Origin: Geosiphon pyriformis
Lineage: Eukaryota; Glomeromycota; Glomeromycetes; Archaeosporales; Geosiphonaceae
DNA: 64,000 nt
Assembly (NCBI GenBank): GCA_016748015.1
Contig: JAAOMT010000435.1
Span: 1 to 64,000 of the forward strand
Direction: 5' to 3'
In this document: positions 47,386 through 59,890 of the stretch, one piece after another
Numbering within the stretch: the first letter of the stretch is position 1
Layout: every line of letters begins with the position of its first letter
Notes under the pieces: generated by a model
The model's database searches: none
Told to the model about the DNA's origin: nothing
Seen by the model: the letters and a program-made list of their open reading frames with translations, nothing else
Translations under genes and position numbers: made by a program

Positions 47386-49176
47386 ATGAAAAAGACTGCT
47401 GCAGATTCTAGCTTGGGCGGAGGTTTCAGGCCTGTTTTGTTAAAGAAAAAGAGAAAAGGCATTGTTTTGGAAGAGAGTATTAGTGAAAAGGAAGTTCTGA
47501 CTAAGGTACTGGATGGTCATTTATGGAGTTCTGAGACTGGTCACATCACCAAGTCTGAAAGCATTGATATAGAAGAAGAATGTCTAGTAAAAAAAACTAG
47601 CTTTAACTATGGTAAAAGCAGGACTATTGCTGATAGGGATCTTGATAAGACATCTAAAAGACCAGATGTTAAAACTAAAAAAGCTTTGGGCAAGTCATTG
47701 GGAAAAATAAATTTCTCAAGTCATATTAATGTTGATGATGATGTTCTCTTGGATGTCCTCTTGGAACTGCCCTCTCCCTTGAAAAACTTGGTTGTAGTTT
47801 CTGTTAGGAAATCTTTCACTTTAAATATCAGCTTAGATAAAGTGGTTGAGAAATCCTCTTATGAGAAGCTGGTGGTGGTTAGAAATTTGTTTTCAAAAGT
47901 TAATGGTTTTGGAGAGGCCTCTACTTTCTCAAAATTCTCAGAGATCATTCATGCTTCCTTCACTTCTGAATCTAGTCTGGCACAGGCTACTGAAAAGGCA
48001 AGAACAGCAAATATTTTGGTAAACATTAATCTCAAGAAATCATCTGGTTGTTCAGATTGGGCTGTGGTAATTAAAGAGATTCCAGTTGGAACATCAGCTG
48101 AGGCTGTGTGTGCTGTGCTTACTGAGTTTGGTTCTATTGTATCAATTAAAATGCAATTGGTAGGGCTATAACAAAAAGCTGTGGTTGAATTTGTCCAATT
48201 GGATCAGACTAATTTGGTCACAGCTAAATGGTTCATCTTGATTAGAAAAGATGCTGTGAGAGTGGCCAAGACTAATGTAGACAAGGAATCATGGGATACA
48301 AGGAATCAGCACAAAGCCTTGCTATATATACTGCCAATGGATACTAATGCTTATAATATCTGGGACTTTATTGGCTCTGTGAGTGGAAAAACTTGTGTTA
48401 TTGATCGACACCCTGTTACATATGTTCAGGCCAGGTGTGCTATTGTTTGTTTTAACTCTGCTGATTCAATTAATGCTGTTATGGAAACTATGTCTGTCTT
48501 AAAAGGTGTCAATTTGCATTGGTCTTACATAAGTTCTGCTAAGTGTGCTAAGTGTAAGAACTTGGATTATACTTCTCTAAATTGTTTTGTGGGTGAGAAA
48601 ATTTCTTTTGGTGGCACAACTTGCAGAATATTGTTGGATGATGATAAAAGCAGACTGGTTTCTATTTATGCTAGATGCTCTGCTCCAATTTCTCATCTGG
48701 TTTTTTTTGGTGGTGTCTTTTAGGCCAATATTGTCAGTAGGTCTTCATTTCCTCCTCTTTCTGTACATCATGGCTTAGCTGCTTCTGGTTTTTCTTTAAA
48801 GACGAAACCTACTCCGATGGTGTTTTTGAAATTAAATGATAGGTTTGCAGCTCTTGAGCATAGTCTTGCCAGCCTCATGAAATGTATTGACAAGTTGGCT
48901 AAAAGGTTGGACTCATCTGGGCCAATGGTTCTCCAGTCTAGTCTTGGATATCAGCTATTGGTAACCTCTTCATTACAGAATCAAGGGGCGGATATAGTGA
49001 TAAGTGAGGGTTCAAGTGTGGCCACTAGTGGTGAGACTATTGTGGAAGTGGCAATTTTTGATTCTTCAGTTGTCTTTAAGATGGAAAAAACTCTAAGAAA
49101 CTTTTTAATCACAGTTATGGGCCTTTTGGCCAGAATTGACAATGCTGGTTTAATTCCTACTGCTCTTTCTTCTTAA
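47386..49176 (+). pseudogene. LINE ORF1 (RNA-binding protein) with two stops
   Basis: 597 codons in one frame, with stops near 48169 (TAA) and 48721 (TAG). The N-terminus is basic. An RRM-like domain lies near residues 220-330 (WAVVIKEIPVGTSAEAVCAV, FGSIVSIKMQL) and possibly a second one follows (ALLYILPMDTNAYNIWDFIG). A CCHC-type knuckle, CAKCKNLDYTSLNC, has Tyr where His is expected (CAT to TAT). A coiled-coil-like segment near the end (LNDRFAALEHSLASLMKCID) is the likely multimerisation part. Such ORF1 proteins bind LINE RNA as a chaperone. Confidence 0.8.
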
Positions 49177-52100
49177 TGATAGAGCTGGTATGGAAGTTTA
49201 CTACATGTAATGTTTGGGGTTTCAATGTTTTTGCCAAGTAGAAAGACATTATCTGTTGGTACAAGGAGTCTGGTAATATGATTTCTATAGTTATGGAAAC
49301 AAAATTAAAGTCTAATGTTAGACCATGAATTATAAACAGATTTAATGGAGTGCACATTTTCACATCTGGCCTGAGTAATGAGTATCTTGGGGCTGGAGTT
49401 GCAATAGTTATAAACAATTCTCTGGCTTGACATGTTTTCAAGGTGGAAGAAGTCTTTGGTTGTGTTGTTTCAGTGCATCTCCTCTTCAAAGGCAAGGTTT
49501 CGGTCTCAATTGTTGGTTTGTATACTTGTGCCTCCTCTGGTGGCCAGTTTGGACAGGTGTCCAGCATAAATTTTTTTATAGTTCGGATGGTCAATTCTAG
49601 TAATTTTGTTGTTTTGGAGAGTGACTTCAATGAGGGCAAGTCAATGAAAAGTGCAAGTTTCAGGTTCTGTTCAAGTATAGGTTTGGTCAATTCTTTTGGT
49701 GGACATCTTTTGGCTCGAGCTTCTACATGGGGCAACTTGAGAGGCATTGAAAAAGTCATTGATCATGTCTTTATTAATGAAAGCCTAATTTCAGCTGTGG
49801 CCAGCCACAGAGTAGAATCTGTGGCTGAGTTCTTTGACACTGATCATAGAGCTGTTTTAGTTTCAGTTGGCTTGGGTGGTCTTTTGGACATGTGTTTGGC
49901 CAGCATATGCAGGCATGCTAATATAAATTGCTGGAAATTCAAATTGAGTAATGTGGATACTGATAGCTGGGGGCATTTTGTAGAATGCTCTTTGGACAGG
50001 TTTTTGAAGAAGTCAGCTGTGTTTTATGATGCAGAACATAGTGGTGATTTGAATAGTATGTGGAATGTTCTCAAGGAAATAATGATTGATTCTACTAATA
50101 CAATCTTTTTTAGGATTTGGTATAGCAAATTTGATAGTGCAAGGAACAAAACTACCTCAAAGTTTCATGAGTTGGAGTTACTTATGTCCAAGATTGTCAA
50201 TAATATGAAGACTGGTCTGGGTTTGGAGACTAACTGTTTAGTTGACACTTGGGCAAAGTTGGACAATAATGAGGTGTCCAAGATTTGTACTATGATTAAT
50301 GAAGATGCTAAGATCATGGACATTGTATATTACATTTCAGTTGTCAAGAAAGGATATCGTAGGTCCAAATATCATGAATTAAAGGTTGTCAGAAATAATA
50401 CCATCAGAGTGGCTATGGCAAAGCATATGGAAAATTTCTGCTTGGATAAAGAAAGGATGATAAAAAGCATTTTAGATCGGCCCTTCAGGAAAGTAGTTTT
50501 CGATCATTTGATTGTTGAAGGTAAGCTTATTTTGGAGCCTCAGGCTGTCAAGTCTTCAGTCAATACTATAATGAAAGACTAGATAAGAAAGCATTTGGTC
50601 TCTGGTGTTCTTCTAGCTTGGTGGTTTGATTAATACACTTCTTTAGATTATGTTGCTAATAATGCATTCTCAGAGATTATGTGTGATATCAGTCTAGACA
50701 AACTTTTAGTGGTTGTCAAAGAATTGCCTGATAACAAGGCTGTTGGGCTTTCTAAAATTCCCAATGAACTTTGGAAGCACAGTGAATCTTTAATTCTCAA
50801 TGGTTTTCTAAGTATTCTTAATAGGTGTTTGAAATCTGGTTGTGTTCTCACACAGTGGAGAAAATCTTGGGTCTCCATAATTCCTAAACCATATGATTGG
50901 GAGGGTACTCTTACCAACACTAGGCCAATAGCATTGGTTAAAACCGCTCAAAAGATCTTGTCTAAAATTCTGTTAGACAGAATTTCTTTGGTTTGCAGCA
51001 GGTGTGACGTTTTGCATGGTAATAACTTTTTGGTGTTGAAGAGCACTTCCACACAATCCTCTATTTTTGCTGTTGGCTTAATTGTTGAAGATGCTTTGGA
51101 GAAGGATAGAGAGTTGTGGTTGGTTCTTCAAGATATGCACAAGGCTTATAATTCTGTTGATTGGACCCATTTGTGCAATAGTTTAGTTAGGATCAAAATG
51201 TGTTTCTGCTTCATAAGCTTCTTTGGTAGTATACACAATAGAAGGTTCAATCAGGTTATGACAGATTTTGGTCTGTTTGATGGTTATATTGTACATGATG
51301 ATTTAGATCAAGGGAAGGTGTTCTTACTACTTTTGTGGCAAATTTTTTATGACCCATTACTCTGTGAAATCAAAAAACATGAACAGTTGTATGGCTACAG
51401 AATGTGCTCAAATTTCTACACTAAGTCTGGTAGACCTGATATGAATAGTGGCAGTATTTCATTTTTCACTGCAGATGCCTTTGTTAATGACACAATTTGG
51501 ATTGGAAATTGCTTGAAAACAACATAGAACATTTTGAACATAGCTAGTGAGTTTTTTTCTATTAATAACATCTTTATAAATATTGAAAAGACTGTTGCTA
51601 TTCCTATTAACCAAGGTGTCCAGAAAGCTGATCTATTTATTAGTGAATTTAAAATTTCAGTGGCTAATAAGAATGAATTTTATCATTATCTGGGAATTTT
51701 TTTGTCGACTGAGGACCTGTCTAAGCTGAGTCTAGCCAAGGCCTATGCTGATGTCAGGTTTTTTTCAAATGTGGTTCTGAGAAAAGCCATTACTGAAAAA
51801 CAATTTTTGTATTTAGTTTTTGCTGTCCTGCAGCCTATTATTTGCTACAGACTTCAATTTAGCTTTGTATCTAAGAGTGTTTGTGAAAAATGGGACAAGT
51901 TGCTAAGAAGAAAACTTAAGCTAAAGACAAACTTGTCTAAAAACTTTCTTAGTGTGACACTACAGTATCCAGAGATGTATGGTCTGAAGCTTTTTGAACA
52001 GGTGTTCACTGAAAGTTTGATGGTCAACCTGGTCAACTTTAGCAATGTGGATGGAATTCTCAGCAGGTTTTTTGATCACAGGACAATGGACTTATAGGTG

Positions 52101-53849
52101 GCCAGCTGAATGCCTTGGCACCCTTTCTGTTTTCCAATCACACTATCTATTACTTCTTTGAATTGTTTTTTGGCTGGTGTGATGCACACTCTCACTTTGT
52201 GCAATACTTCCTTGAGTGGTGCCCTTCCAAATGTTTTCAGAATTGGGTCTGGTGTGCCAATCCTGGACATATTAGATGTGGATGGTTATTTGGATGCGAG
52301 AAAATATGGCCTTGTTTTCGCCAACCAACTGTTAGATTGTCATGACAAATGTTTCACTTGGAACACTTTTCGCAGATGAAAAAGGCTTGATTCTAGAGGT
52401 TTTATTCCTATCTGGTTTGTTTCCATTTCTGATTTCATCAAGTGTAGTGGTTTGAGCAATGACATGGCTACAGCATTTCATCCTGCTTCTGCTGATGTTG
52501 TTTATAATACTGGTTTTGTTTCTGAATGGTTGCTTGTTGCCGAGCGTGGCTCCATTAATGTGTACATGGATGGCTTTGTTAAGAGTTTGGGGTCTATTAA
52601 CGCCTGTGGTAGTGCTGCAACTTATTTCCCAAAAGCCAATGCAAACATTGATGTGAAAGTTTTTGGTTTATTGTTCTCTATACTAGTTAAGCTACAAGTC
52701 ATTACTTTAGTATTGGAATGTGTTCTCAACTCTAGTACAGTCACTTTGTTTATGAACAGTTAGGCTTCACTGGATATATACAAGTTTGAAGTGGGTGGTG
52801 TTGGTCCTGATTTTTGATGCAAATACTGAATTGAGAAAGAGCATATTTATCAAGCTATTTTAAATAAGAATTTATCAATCACATGAAGAAAAGTCAAAGG
52901 GCATTCAGGTATAATCGAGAACAAGCATGTGAATTTTTTTGCAAATACGGTGACTTTGTCCAAGTCTGTATTGGTCCTGAGTGTACTATGTCACTTCTTT
53001 AGTGTTGAAAACAGATCTGTTTCTGAGAACATGTATTATTTTGTTAGGAATTTGTTCAATGTCATCAATTTTGTCAGTTGGGAGTCCAAATTTGGTGCTG
53101 ACATTGCTGATATTAGTTTTTCTGGCAATGTAGACTCTTCCAAATCTTTCAGTGTTTAGCACCCTAATGGTGGGATTTGCTCTGATTATACCAGTTCATC
53201 TTCTGCTTCTCTGTGATCTTACCTTATAAAATCTCTGCATTGTCGTCTGCTGGTTGCCATAAAGAAAAAATTGTATGATTCTAAATATTTTAGCATAGTG
53301 TGCATTAGGTGTGGTGTGGTTGAAGTCTCTGATCACCCATTTTTGTGTAAGCATAACAACATTGCCAGACTAAATATACTGTCAAATATTGGTGTGAAGT
53401 GGTGTAAGACGGCTGGTGTATTTGCTGAAAAAAATAGGGTAATGCAATCCTTAAAGGAAGTTGAGTCTTTTAACAGCCTATATATGTTGTTGGCCAAGGG
53501 ATTTGTACTAAAAAGCTGGATGTCAGATGCTGTCCTATGTTTTGGTTCGGCTTCTGGTGGTGACTTAATAGTCAAGTTGGTCCGTAATCTTACTGAGAGT
53601 CACAGATCTGATATTTGGTTGCCTGCTGCTAAATTGAGAGCCTTTTATGAGAAGCATGGTCTTTTGCCACATAATGGATCTGCTGTGCCATCAATTAATA
53701 GTCTGTTAGGTTTGTGGGATGCTAGTGTTATCCACAGCTTCGGTTTCAGATTGGGTGTTTATTTGTGTTTTGGTTTGTGTTTTCGCCTCACTAAACTGGA
53801 CTTTGGTTTCTTGAATAGTATACTTTTAATAGATCCTACATGTGTATAA
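49176..53849 (+). pseudogene. LINE ORF2: endonuclease, reverse transcriptase, RNase H, with many stops
   Basis: One frame of about 1558 codons with roughly 16 stops and no frameshift. Domains in order: apurinic-like endonuclease (TTCNVWGFNVF, METKLKS, ESDFNEG, IDHVFINESL, DTDHRAVLV); reverse transcriptase (PDNKAVGLSKIPNELWK, NTRPIALVKTAQKILSKILL, LVLQDMHKAYNSVDW, LDQGKVF, AFVNDTIW); RNase H (VYMDGFVKSLG, VTLFMNS, KVKGHSGIIENKHVNFFAN); a Cys/His C-terminal module (CIRCGVVEVSDHPFLCKHN). The RT catalytic pair is V-N-D instead of a D-D pair, and two RNase H Asp motifs are altered, so the copy is inactive. The ATG overlaps the ORF1 stop. Confidence 0.86.
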
Positions 53850-53990
53850 TGCTGTCTTGACTGGGCCGAGTATTCAGTCATGTATAGAAAAGACATGAGC
53901 CATATTTAATTTGAAATTTTTTTGATTTTATGTATTTAGGTAATAGTTAGACTGCACTTGTTAAACTTGAAATAAAAAAATAAAAAAAAT

Positions 53991-55560
53991 AATGTAAAAA
54001 AAACATAATAATTTTTTTTTCAAGATTTTTGTTAATATTAATTTTTATAATATGTATAAAATTTTTTTTATAAAGACAAATTATTTAAAATTTACTTATT
54101 TTACAATATTTAAATTAAAAAATTTAATTATAATTTTTTTATAATTTAATAAGTTGTATTTTAATTAATATTATTTAATTAAACTTAGAAAAAATAAATT
54201 TTACAGCTATTATAAAACTATTAATAAAAATTTTCTTAATAATTATCTTTTAATTATATAAATATTTATAATAATAATATTTTTTATAACTAATAACTTT
54301 ATTTTATTTAAATTTAATTTAAATATAAACATAAATATAATAATTTTTTTAAAAGTATATTATTATTAAGTTTAATTATTTTAATTATATTAACTGATTT
54401 TTTTAAAAATAAAATATTAATACTAAAATTTTTGATTTTTTTATTAAATTTATGTTTAATACTATTTCTTTTTTCACTAAAGTAAACTCTTTTTTAACTT
54501 TTTTTTGGTTATAATTTTAGTAGTAATATTTGTTGTTTTTGGTTTTTTAAATTAAGATATATTAAAAAATAGCTTAAAAAAAAGAATTAAATATAAAATA
54601 ATATTGTTTTTAATAATTAAAATTAAAAATATTTAATTATAATTATATATAAACAATATGTAATTCTATTTATTTAAGTATATATATATTTTATCTTAAT
54701 AAATTGTAATTAAATTATATTTGTATAAGCATAAAAAATTAAAATGACTAAAAATACATAATTTAAATTTATAATAAACTTATATAATTAAAATAAATAA
54801 TAAAGACCATATTTTGTTAAAATAAAATAAAATTAAATAAAATTAAATATTAGGTTTAACTATATTTATAATTATTTAATTAACATATTTAAAAAAATTA
54901 AAGTTAAAATGCTTAAAATTATTAATTTAATTAAAATTATAGAAAAAAATATATTTTTAATAATTATATTAAACAATTTTTTTTAGAATAAAATTTTATT
55001 TTATTTTATAAAAGATTTATGTGTAAATTAAGTTTTTATTTAAATTAATTAATTTAAATTATATTAATAATTTTTATGTTTTGTTAAAATTAAATTGGTA
55101 TTTTGTAAATAATTTTTAAATATAATATACTAATAATTTAACTGTAAATAAATTAATTCAACAAATTAATCAAGTATTTTAAACACTAAAATGAAGAAAT
55201 TACAATAAAATCAAACAAAATAAAAATATATTATTATTATTTAATTTTTTTTATTACGTTTAACGAGTGAGGTCCAAACTTATTATTTAATGTAATTATT
55301 TAGGTTGCAATCTTAATTTAAATAAAAAATCAATTATTTTTTGTATGTTTTATTATGCATAGTTATATTTTATGTAATTATAGCTTTTTTTAAATACATA
55401 AAACTATATTTTTTCAATTAGATAAGCATAATAAAATACCCTTTTTAAATCTATTAGATTTAATGCATTAAGTTCAAATAAGTTTAGTTTAATAATTAGA
55501 AGCAAAAAATCATTGTTACATTTTTTGTTTTGAGTATTAGATTTTTTAACTTTTATTTTC
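53991..55560. other. AT-rich desert, no gene
   Basis: Near-pure A/T with scattered homopolymers. I find no frame, RNA gene or repeat unit. Composition rises from about 55.56 kb towards RACK1. Confidence 0.6.
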
Positions 55561-55898
55561 TTTCCTGAAGAAAAAAAAGATTATTCAAGTTATTAATTTC
55601 TGGTCTTTTCAGCAATTTTATCCTTCAATGCGGCTTTTGACTTAAAGAGTTTACCTTTTTTTTTGAAATTGCAAGAGAAATCACCGCACAAATAGCAAAT
55701 TTTCCTTTTTACCTTGAGAGAAGTATCATACAATATATGTTGCGTTTCATCTTAAATCACTTTTAATTTTTGCTGTAATCTTGATCGTCAACCGATTACG
55801 GAAATTTTTTTGCTGCTTTCATCTCAGCAGTCGGTTATTTTTTTTCAAACCGAAGATATCTTTCCTAGTTAAAATCTTCAAGTTTTTTCCCTGAAATA
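55561..55898 (+). promoter_or_regulatory. RACK1 promoter and 5' leader region
   Basis: Clearly less AT-rich than the preceding desert, with pyrimidine-rich stretches (CTTTCCT, TTTTTTCCC) before the start codon. Pyrimidine-rich leaders are common in translation-related genes, but the transcription start cannot be placed. Confidence 0.4.
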
Positions 55899-57568
55899 AT
55901 GGCCGAGACTCTCTCGCTTCGTGGGGCTTTGCAAGGTATTCATTTTCCGTTGTGTTAAAGAATGTCTTTGCTTTCCTGAGTAGCATTTTAAATCTTTTTC
56001 TTCGACTAGGTCATTCCGGTTGGGTGACTGCAATTGGTAGGTAAAATTTGGTTTGATGTACTGAGAAATTATTTACTGACTCTATTGGTAATTGTTTGAC
56101 ATTGCTTACTTACTTTTGACTTGGTTCCTCTTTTCTCTCACTAGCCACCACCTCCGAGAACCCAGATATGATATTATCAGCCTCTCGTGGTATGCGAAAT
56201 TTTCACATTAGTTACGCTTGGATATAGTCTTATCATCCCCTAAAAATTGATTGTATTGTTTTTTTTATCAATAAATGGATAATTTAGACAAGACAATCAT
56301 TGTGTGGCATCTTATCCGTGATGAGACCAATTATGGTGTCCCACGTAAAGCACTCACCGGTCACAACCACTTTGTTCAAGATGTGGTTATCTCATCTGAT
56401 GGTCAATTTGCCTTGTCCGCTTCATGGGATAAGACTCTTCGGTTGTGGGACTTGAATACTGGAACAACCACTCGACAGTTTGTTGGTCATGAAAAAGATG
56501 TGCTTTCTGTTTCATTCTCTCCGGATAACAGACAAATAGTGTCCGGGTCACGGGACAAAACAATCAAATTGTGGAATACTTTGGGCGAGTGCAAATTCAA
56601 TATTCAGGAAGATGGTCATTCTGAATGGGTCTCTTGTGTAAGATTTTCCCCGAATCCATCTAATCCTGTCATAGTTTCATGCGGTTGGGATAAATATGTC
56701 AAGGTAAACTTAATTGTGGATTTCAATTTTCAATTATTTAATTTATTCTAGAGACTCGATAATCAACTAGCATATATTAGATTTCATTGAGATCAAATCC
56801 AATCAATATGAATATTAAACTAGACTTTCAATAATATAGGTAAATACGGATAAATTCTGGCTAAACAGGAAGCCTTACCGATCAGATGGAATGATGTTTA
56901 TTTTATAATATTTGCTACTTCAGAGGAAGCATTAATACTTCCCGTGAGACGAGAAATCCATATAGATTCTGACCCATATTTTTCATAGTGTTCCAAGTTT
57001 TGAACTTACAAATTTTCACTTACAATTAATATAAAATTCTTTCTTATTTTAGGTTTGGGAGCTAACAAAATGCAAGCTTCGAACCAATCACATTGGACAT
57101 ACAGGCTACATCAACACCGTCACTATTTCTCCTGATGGCTCTTTATGTGCATCTGGTGGCAAGGACAGCATTACTATGTTATGGGATTTAAACGAAGGGA
57201 AACATTTGTATTCTTTAGAGGCTGGTGATATCATCAACGCATTAGTGTTTAGTCCGAATCGTTATTGGCTATGTGCTGCTACCTCTTCTTATATCAGAAT
57301 TTGGGATCTTGAGACGAAGATAGTCGTCGATGATTTGAAAGCAGCTTTTGAAAATGAAAGAGAAAATAAAAAGGATCAACATCAATGTATCTCCCTTGCT
57401 TGGTCTCCCGATGGAACTACTTTGTTTGCTGGATATACCGGTCTGTTTATTTTAATACTAAGTATTCTATCAAAATCTCGGTTATTAATTCTTGTTTTCT
57501 TTTTCTCCGTCATCCTTCCCGATTTATTAGATAATCAAATTCGGGTGTGGCAGGTAACTAGGTCCTAG
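55899..57568 (+). CDS. RACK1: RACK1/Asc1 WD40 protein of the 40S ribosome, six exons
   Basis: A seven-bladed WD40 scaffold bound at the 40S head, coupling signalling to translation. Proposed exons: 55899-55935, 56010-56036, 56145-56189, 56288-56703, 57053-57440, 57531-57568, giving 316 residues, the normal family length. Blades show the GH...WD spacing: [125 protein letters not shown] and the closing [10 protein letters not shown]. The [10 protein letters not shown] and [16 protein letters not shown] blocks are RACK1-specific. Intron 4 (56704-57052) is the longest and hosts the snoRNA listed next. Confidence 0.97.
56886..56977 (+). ncRNA. intronic C/D-box snoRNA, U24/snR24-like
   Basis: In RACK1 intron 4. 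C box ATGATGT at 56891-56897 (consensus RTGATGA), D' box CAGA at 56921-56924, C'-like GTGAGAC at 56944-56950, D box CTGA at 56969-56972. A terminal stem can form between ATGG (56886-56889) and CCAT (56974-56977). The guide before D', ATATTTGCTACTT, is the same as the guide I recall for yeast snR24, and its complement GTAGCAAATAT occurs in large-subunit rRNA as I recall it. Yeast snR24 also lies in the ASC1 intron. The second guide, before the D box, does not clearly match. It would direct 2'-O-methylation of 25S rRNA. Confidence 0.82.
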
Positions 57569-58000
57569 TTTAATTTAAATGTATTAAGTACAATGAATAG
57601 CCTAAAAAGTACCATCCCGTTATTAACCTAAGAAGGCGATAATAACATCTCAATTTAAAATAGAAAATATTTATATAGATTGCAATTGACCCTTTTGCAT
57701 GGTTAATTAGGAGCTGGCTCAGCGATGATCGAAAACATGCTTCTACCTCGAGTATTTACCTTAATTTGATTGTTTTGGTTTCACAACTGAATGACATAAT
57801 AGTGTGTAAGCAACCTTTAACGTGATCGGCTTAATCTTCCCTTGCTTTGAGTTTGATTAAATGTTTCATTTTCGAATTTTTGTCCCTGGGTTTCATGCAA
57901 GCTTTTCTTTTGCTGTTTTACATTTTGGATTTTTGCTTTAAAAATATGAATTAAAAAATATGCTCGAGAGATGAATAATTTTTTGTCGAATGAAATTTAA
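57569..58000. other. RACK1 3' flank, no gene
   Basis: Moderate composition for about 400 bp after the stop, then a drop into A/T-rich DNA. I see no coding frame or RNA. Confidence 0.5.
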
Positions 58001-59574
58001 CGTCAAAGTTATCAAAAAAGGTAATTTTAATTGGCATAAGTGGCTGGTCACATAGTTATTGCGTGATCCATATTTAATGTATGAACATAAGTTTACATGG
58101 AAATAATTATTAGTTGAACTACACCATTAACAAAAAAAAATCAGATATAAACACAAATTTAATAATATATTTAAATTTTGAAGAAATAGTAGTTTTTTTT
58201 TTTAATTTTTAATTTACAAGTATAATAAATATTGTAATTAAATTATACAAATTTCTAAAATTTATAACAGTAGCAATTTTAAGTAGTTTAAGCTAAAATT
58301 TATATTTTATATAATTAAATTAGAATTTGCAAAATTTTATTAAAATAATAAGTTTATTTAAATTTACATTGATTTTTAAAAAATTAACAAGTATTTTAGT
58401 AAAAAAAAAGTATTAAATATAAAATAATTTTACAAAAAAGTTGTATAAAAAAAGTATTTTATAACATTTAACAAAATAATAGTTTCAATATTTAAAATAA
58501 ATACAATTTATAAATCTTTTTTTTTGCTAAAAACAAATAATTTGCACATGTTTAATTACTAACTTTAAACATATTAGCTTTTATTTAAATTATTAAATTT
58601 AAGATAATAATTATTATAAAAATTTTAAATATTAAATATTTTATTATTAAGTTTTGATATTTTATAAAAACATTTAAATTTGTACAAATTAATAATTAAA
58701 TCAGAATTTAAATTAATTATGAATTTTTAAAATATAATTTAATATATTTAAAATTTTTATTATTGAAAATAATTATTTTTTTGTTGTAATAAATATGATT
58801 TAATTATTAATTATAATTTCAAAATTATTTTATTTTATAAATAGTTATAACTTATATTTTTTTATATATAACCAGTTATTTAAGTTAATCAAATTAAATT
58901 ACATTAAATTTACCAAAACAAATTTATTGAATACTGTTATTTTCTATATAATTGCAATTAAATTATTATTATTATTAGGTTTATTGAAAATTTTAATTAT
59001 TTTTTTTAATATTGTTAATATTAAATTTATTATAAATACTATTGTTAATAAAAACTATTAAATTTTTAATAGGTTATTTATTTTAAAAGTATTTTTTATA
59101 CTTAAAACTATATAATATTAAACTTATAATAAAATAAATAATTTTATATTAATAAATTTATATAGTTATTTTGTTTTAAAAGTTTATTTTTTTATAGCAA
59201 TTTTTAATAGTAAATTTTTTTAAAAATATGTACTTATTTTGCTATAAAAATTATTTTTTTTACAAAAATCTTAATTTTAGACTTTTTAATAATATAAAAA
59301 AAACCAAAAATAATTTTATTAAAAAAAAGATATTTTTTATTTAAATTTAAAACAACTAAATTATTATTGTAAATAATAATTAATTAATTTGACATAATAG
59401 TTAAATTAGTAAATTTAAAATCATTAATTATAAAAGAAGTTTGGTTTTTAAAATATAACTTTATTTTATTAATTTATAGTAATTAATTAATTAATTTTTT
59501 ATTTAATATATTTTTTTATATATATTTGGTTATAATACAATTTATTTATTTTTGCTAATATTTTTATAAACTTT

Positions 59575-59890
59575 TAGAAAACTAAATGTATATTTTAACA
59601 AATTACAAATTATTTTAATAAATTATTAAATAAATTATTAAACTTTTAAATATTTTGATAAATTTTTGAATATTATATAATTTAAAATATTACATAATCT
59701 AATTATTATGTTTAATAACATTTGTGTATTATACAAATTAAATTATTAATTAAATAATAATGTTTAATAATTTGACTAAATAATAATAATAAAAATAATA
59801 ATAATCTTATATATTAATTAATAATAAAAATTATAAGAGTAATTTTATATTAATTAATAATTAAATTTCCATTTAGTAATATTAAAAACA
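59575..59890 (-). repeat. LTR family A fragment, reverse orientation
   Basis: On the minus strand it opens ATATTACTAAATGG and continues AATTTAATTATTAATTAATA, like the TGTTACCAGTAAAATTTAAT start of the 21275 LTR. The later TTTGTATAATACACAAATGT block is also shared. Decayed and incomplete. Confidence 0.6.

Larger units (their letters stand above)
47090..53990 (+). mobile_element. nearly full-length two-ORF LINE (LINE-C)
   Basis: Leader, ORF1 (47386-49176), ORF2 (49176-53849), 3' UTR and A-rich tail. It is the best-preserved member of the family that also gives the copies at 10.4-18.0 kb and 37.1-38.9 kb. Both ORFs keep one frame throughout but contain stops. The 3' UTR shares GTCATGTATAGAAAAGACATGA and CACTTGTTAAACTTGAAATAAAA with the fragment at 12.2 kb. 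The exact 5' end and target duplication are not clear. Confidence 0.88.

Noticed and set aside
47386-53849. Programmed stop readthrough or an alternative genetic code to explain the LINE stops
   Set aside because: Host genes here use standard stops, TAA, TAG and TGA all interrupt the LINE, and catalytic residues are also lost, so decay explains it better.
56704-57052. A second snoRNA in RACK1 intron 4
   Set aside because: Apart from the U24-like unit, no other C and D box pair with a closing stem is evident.
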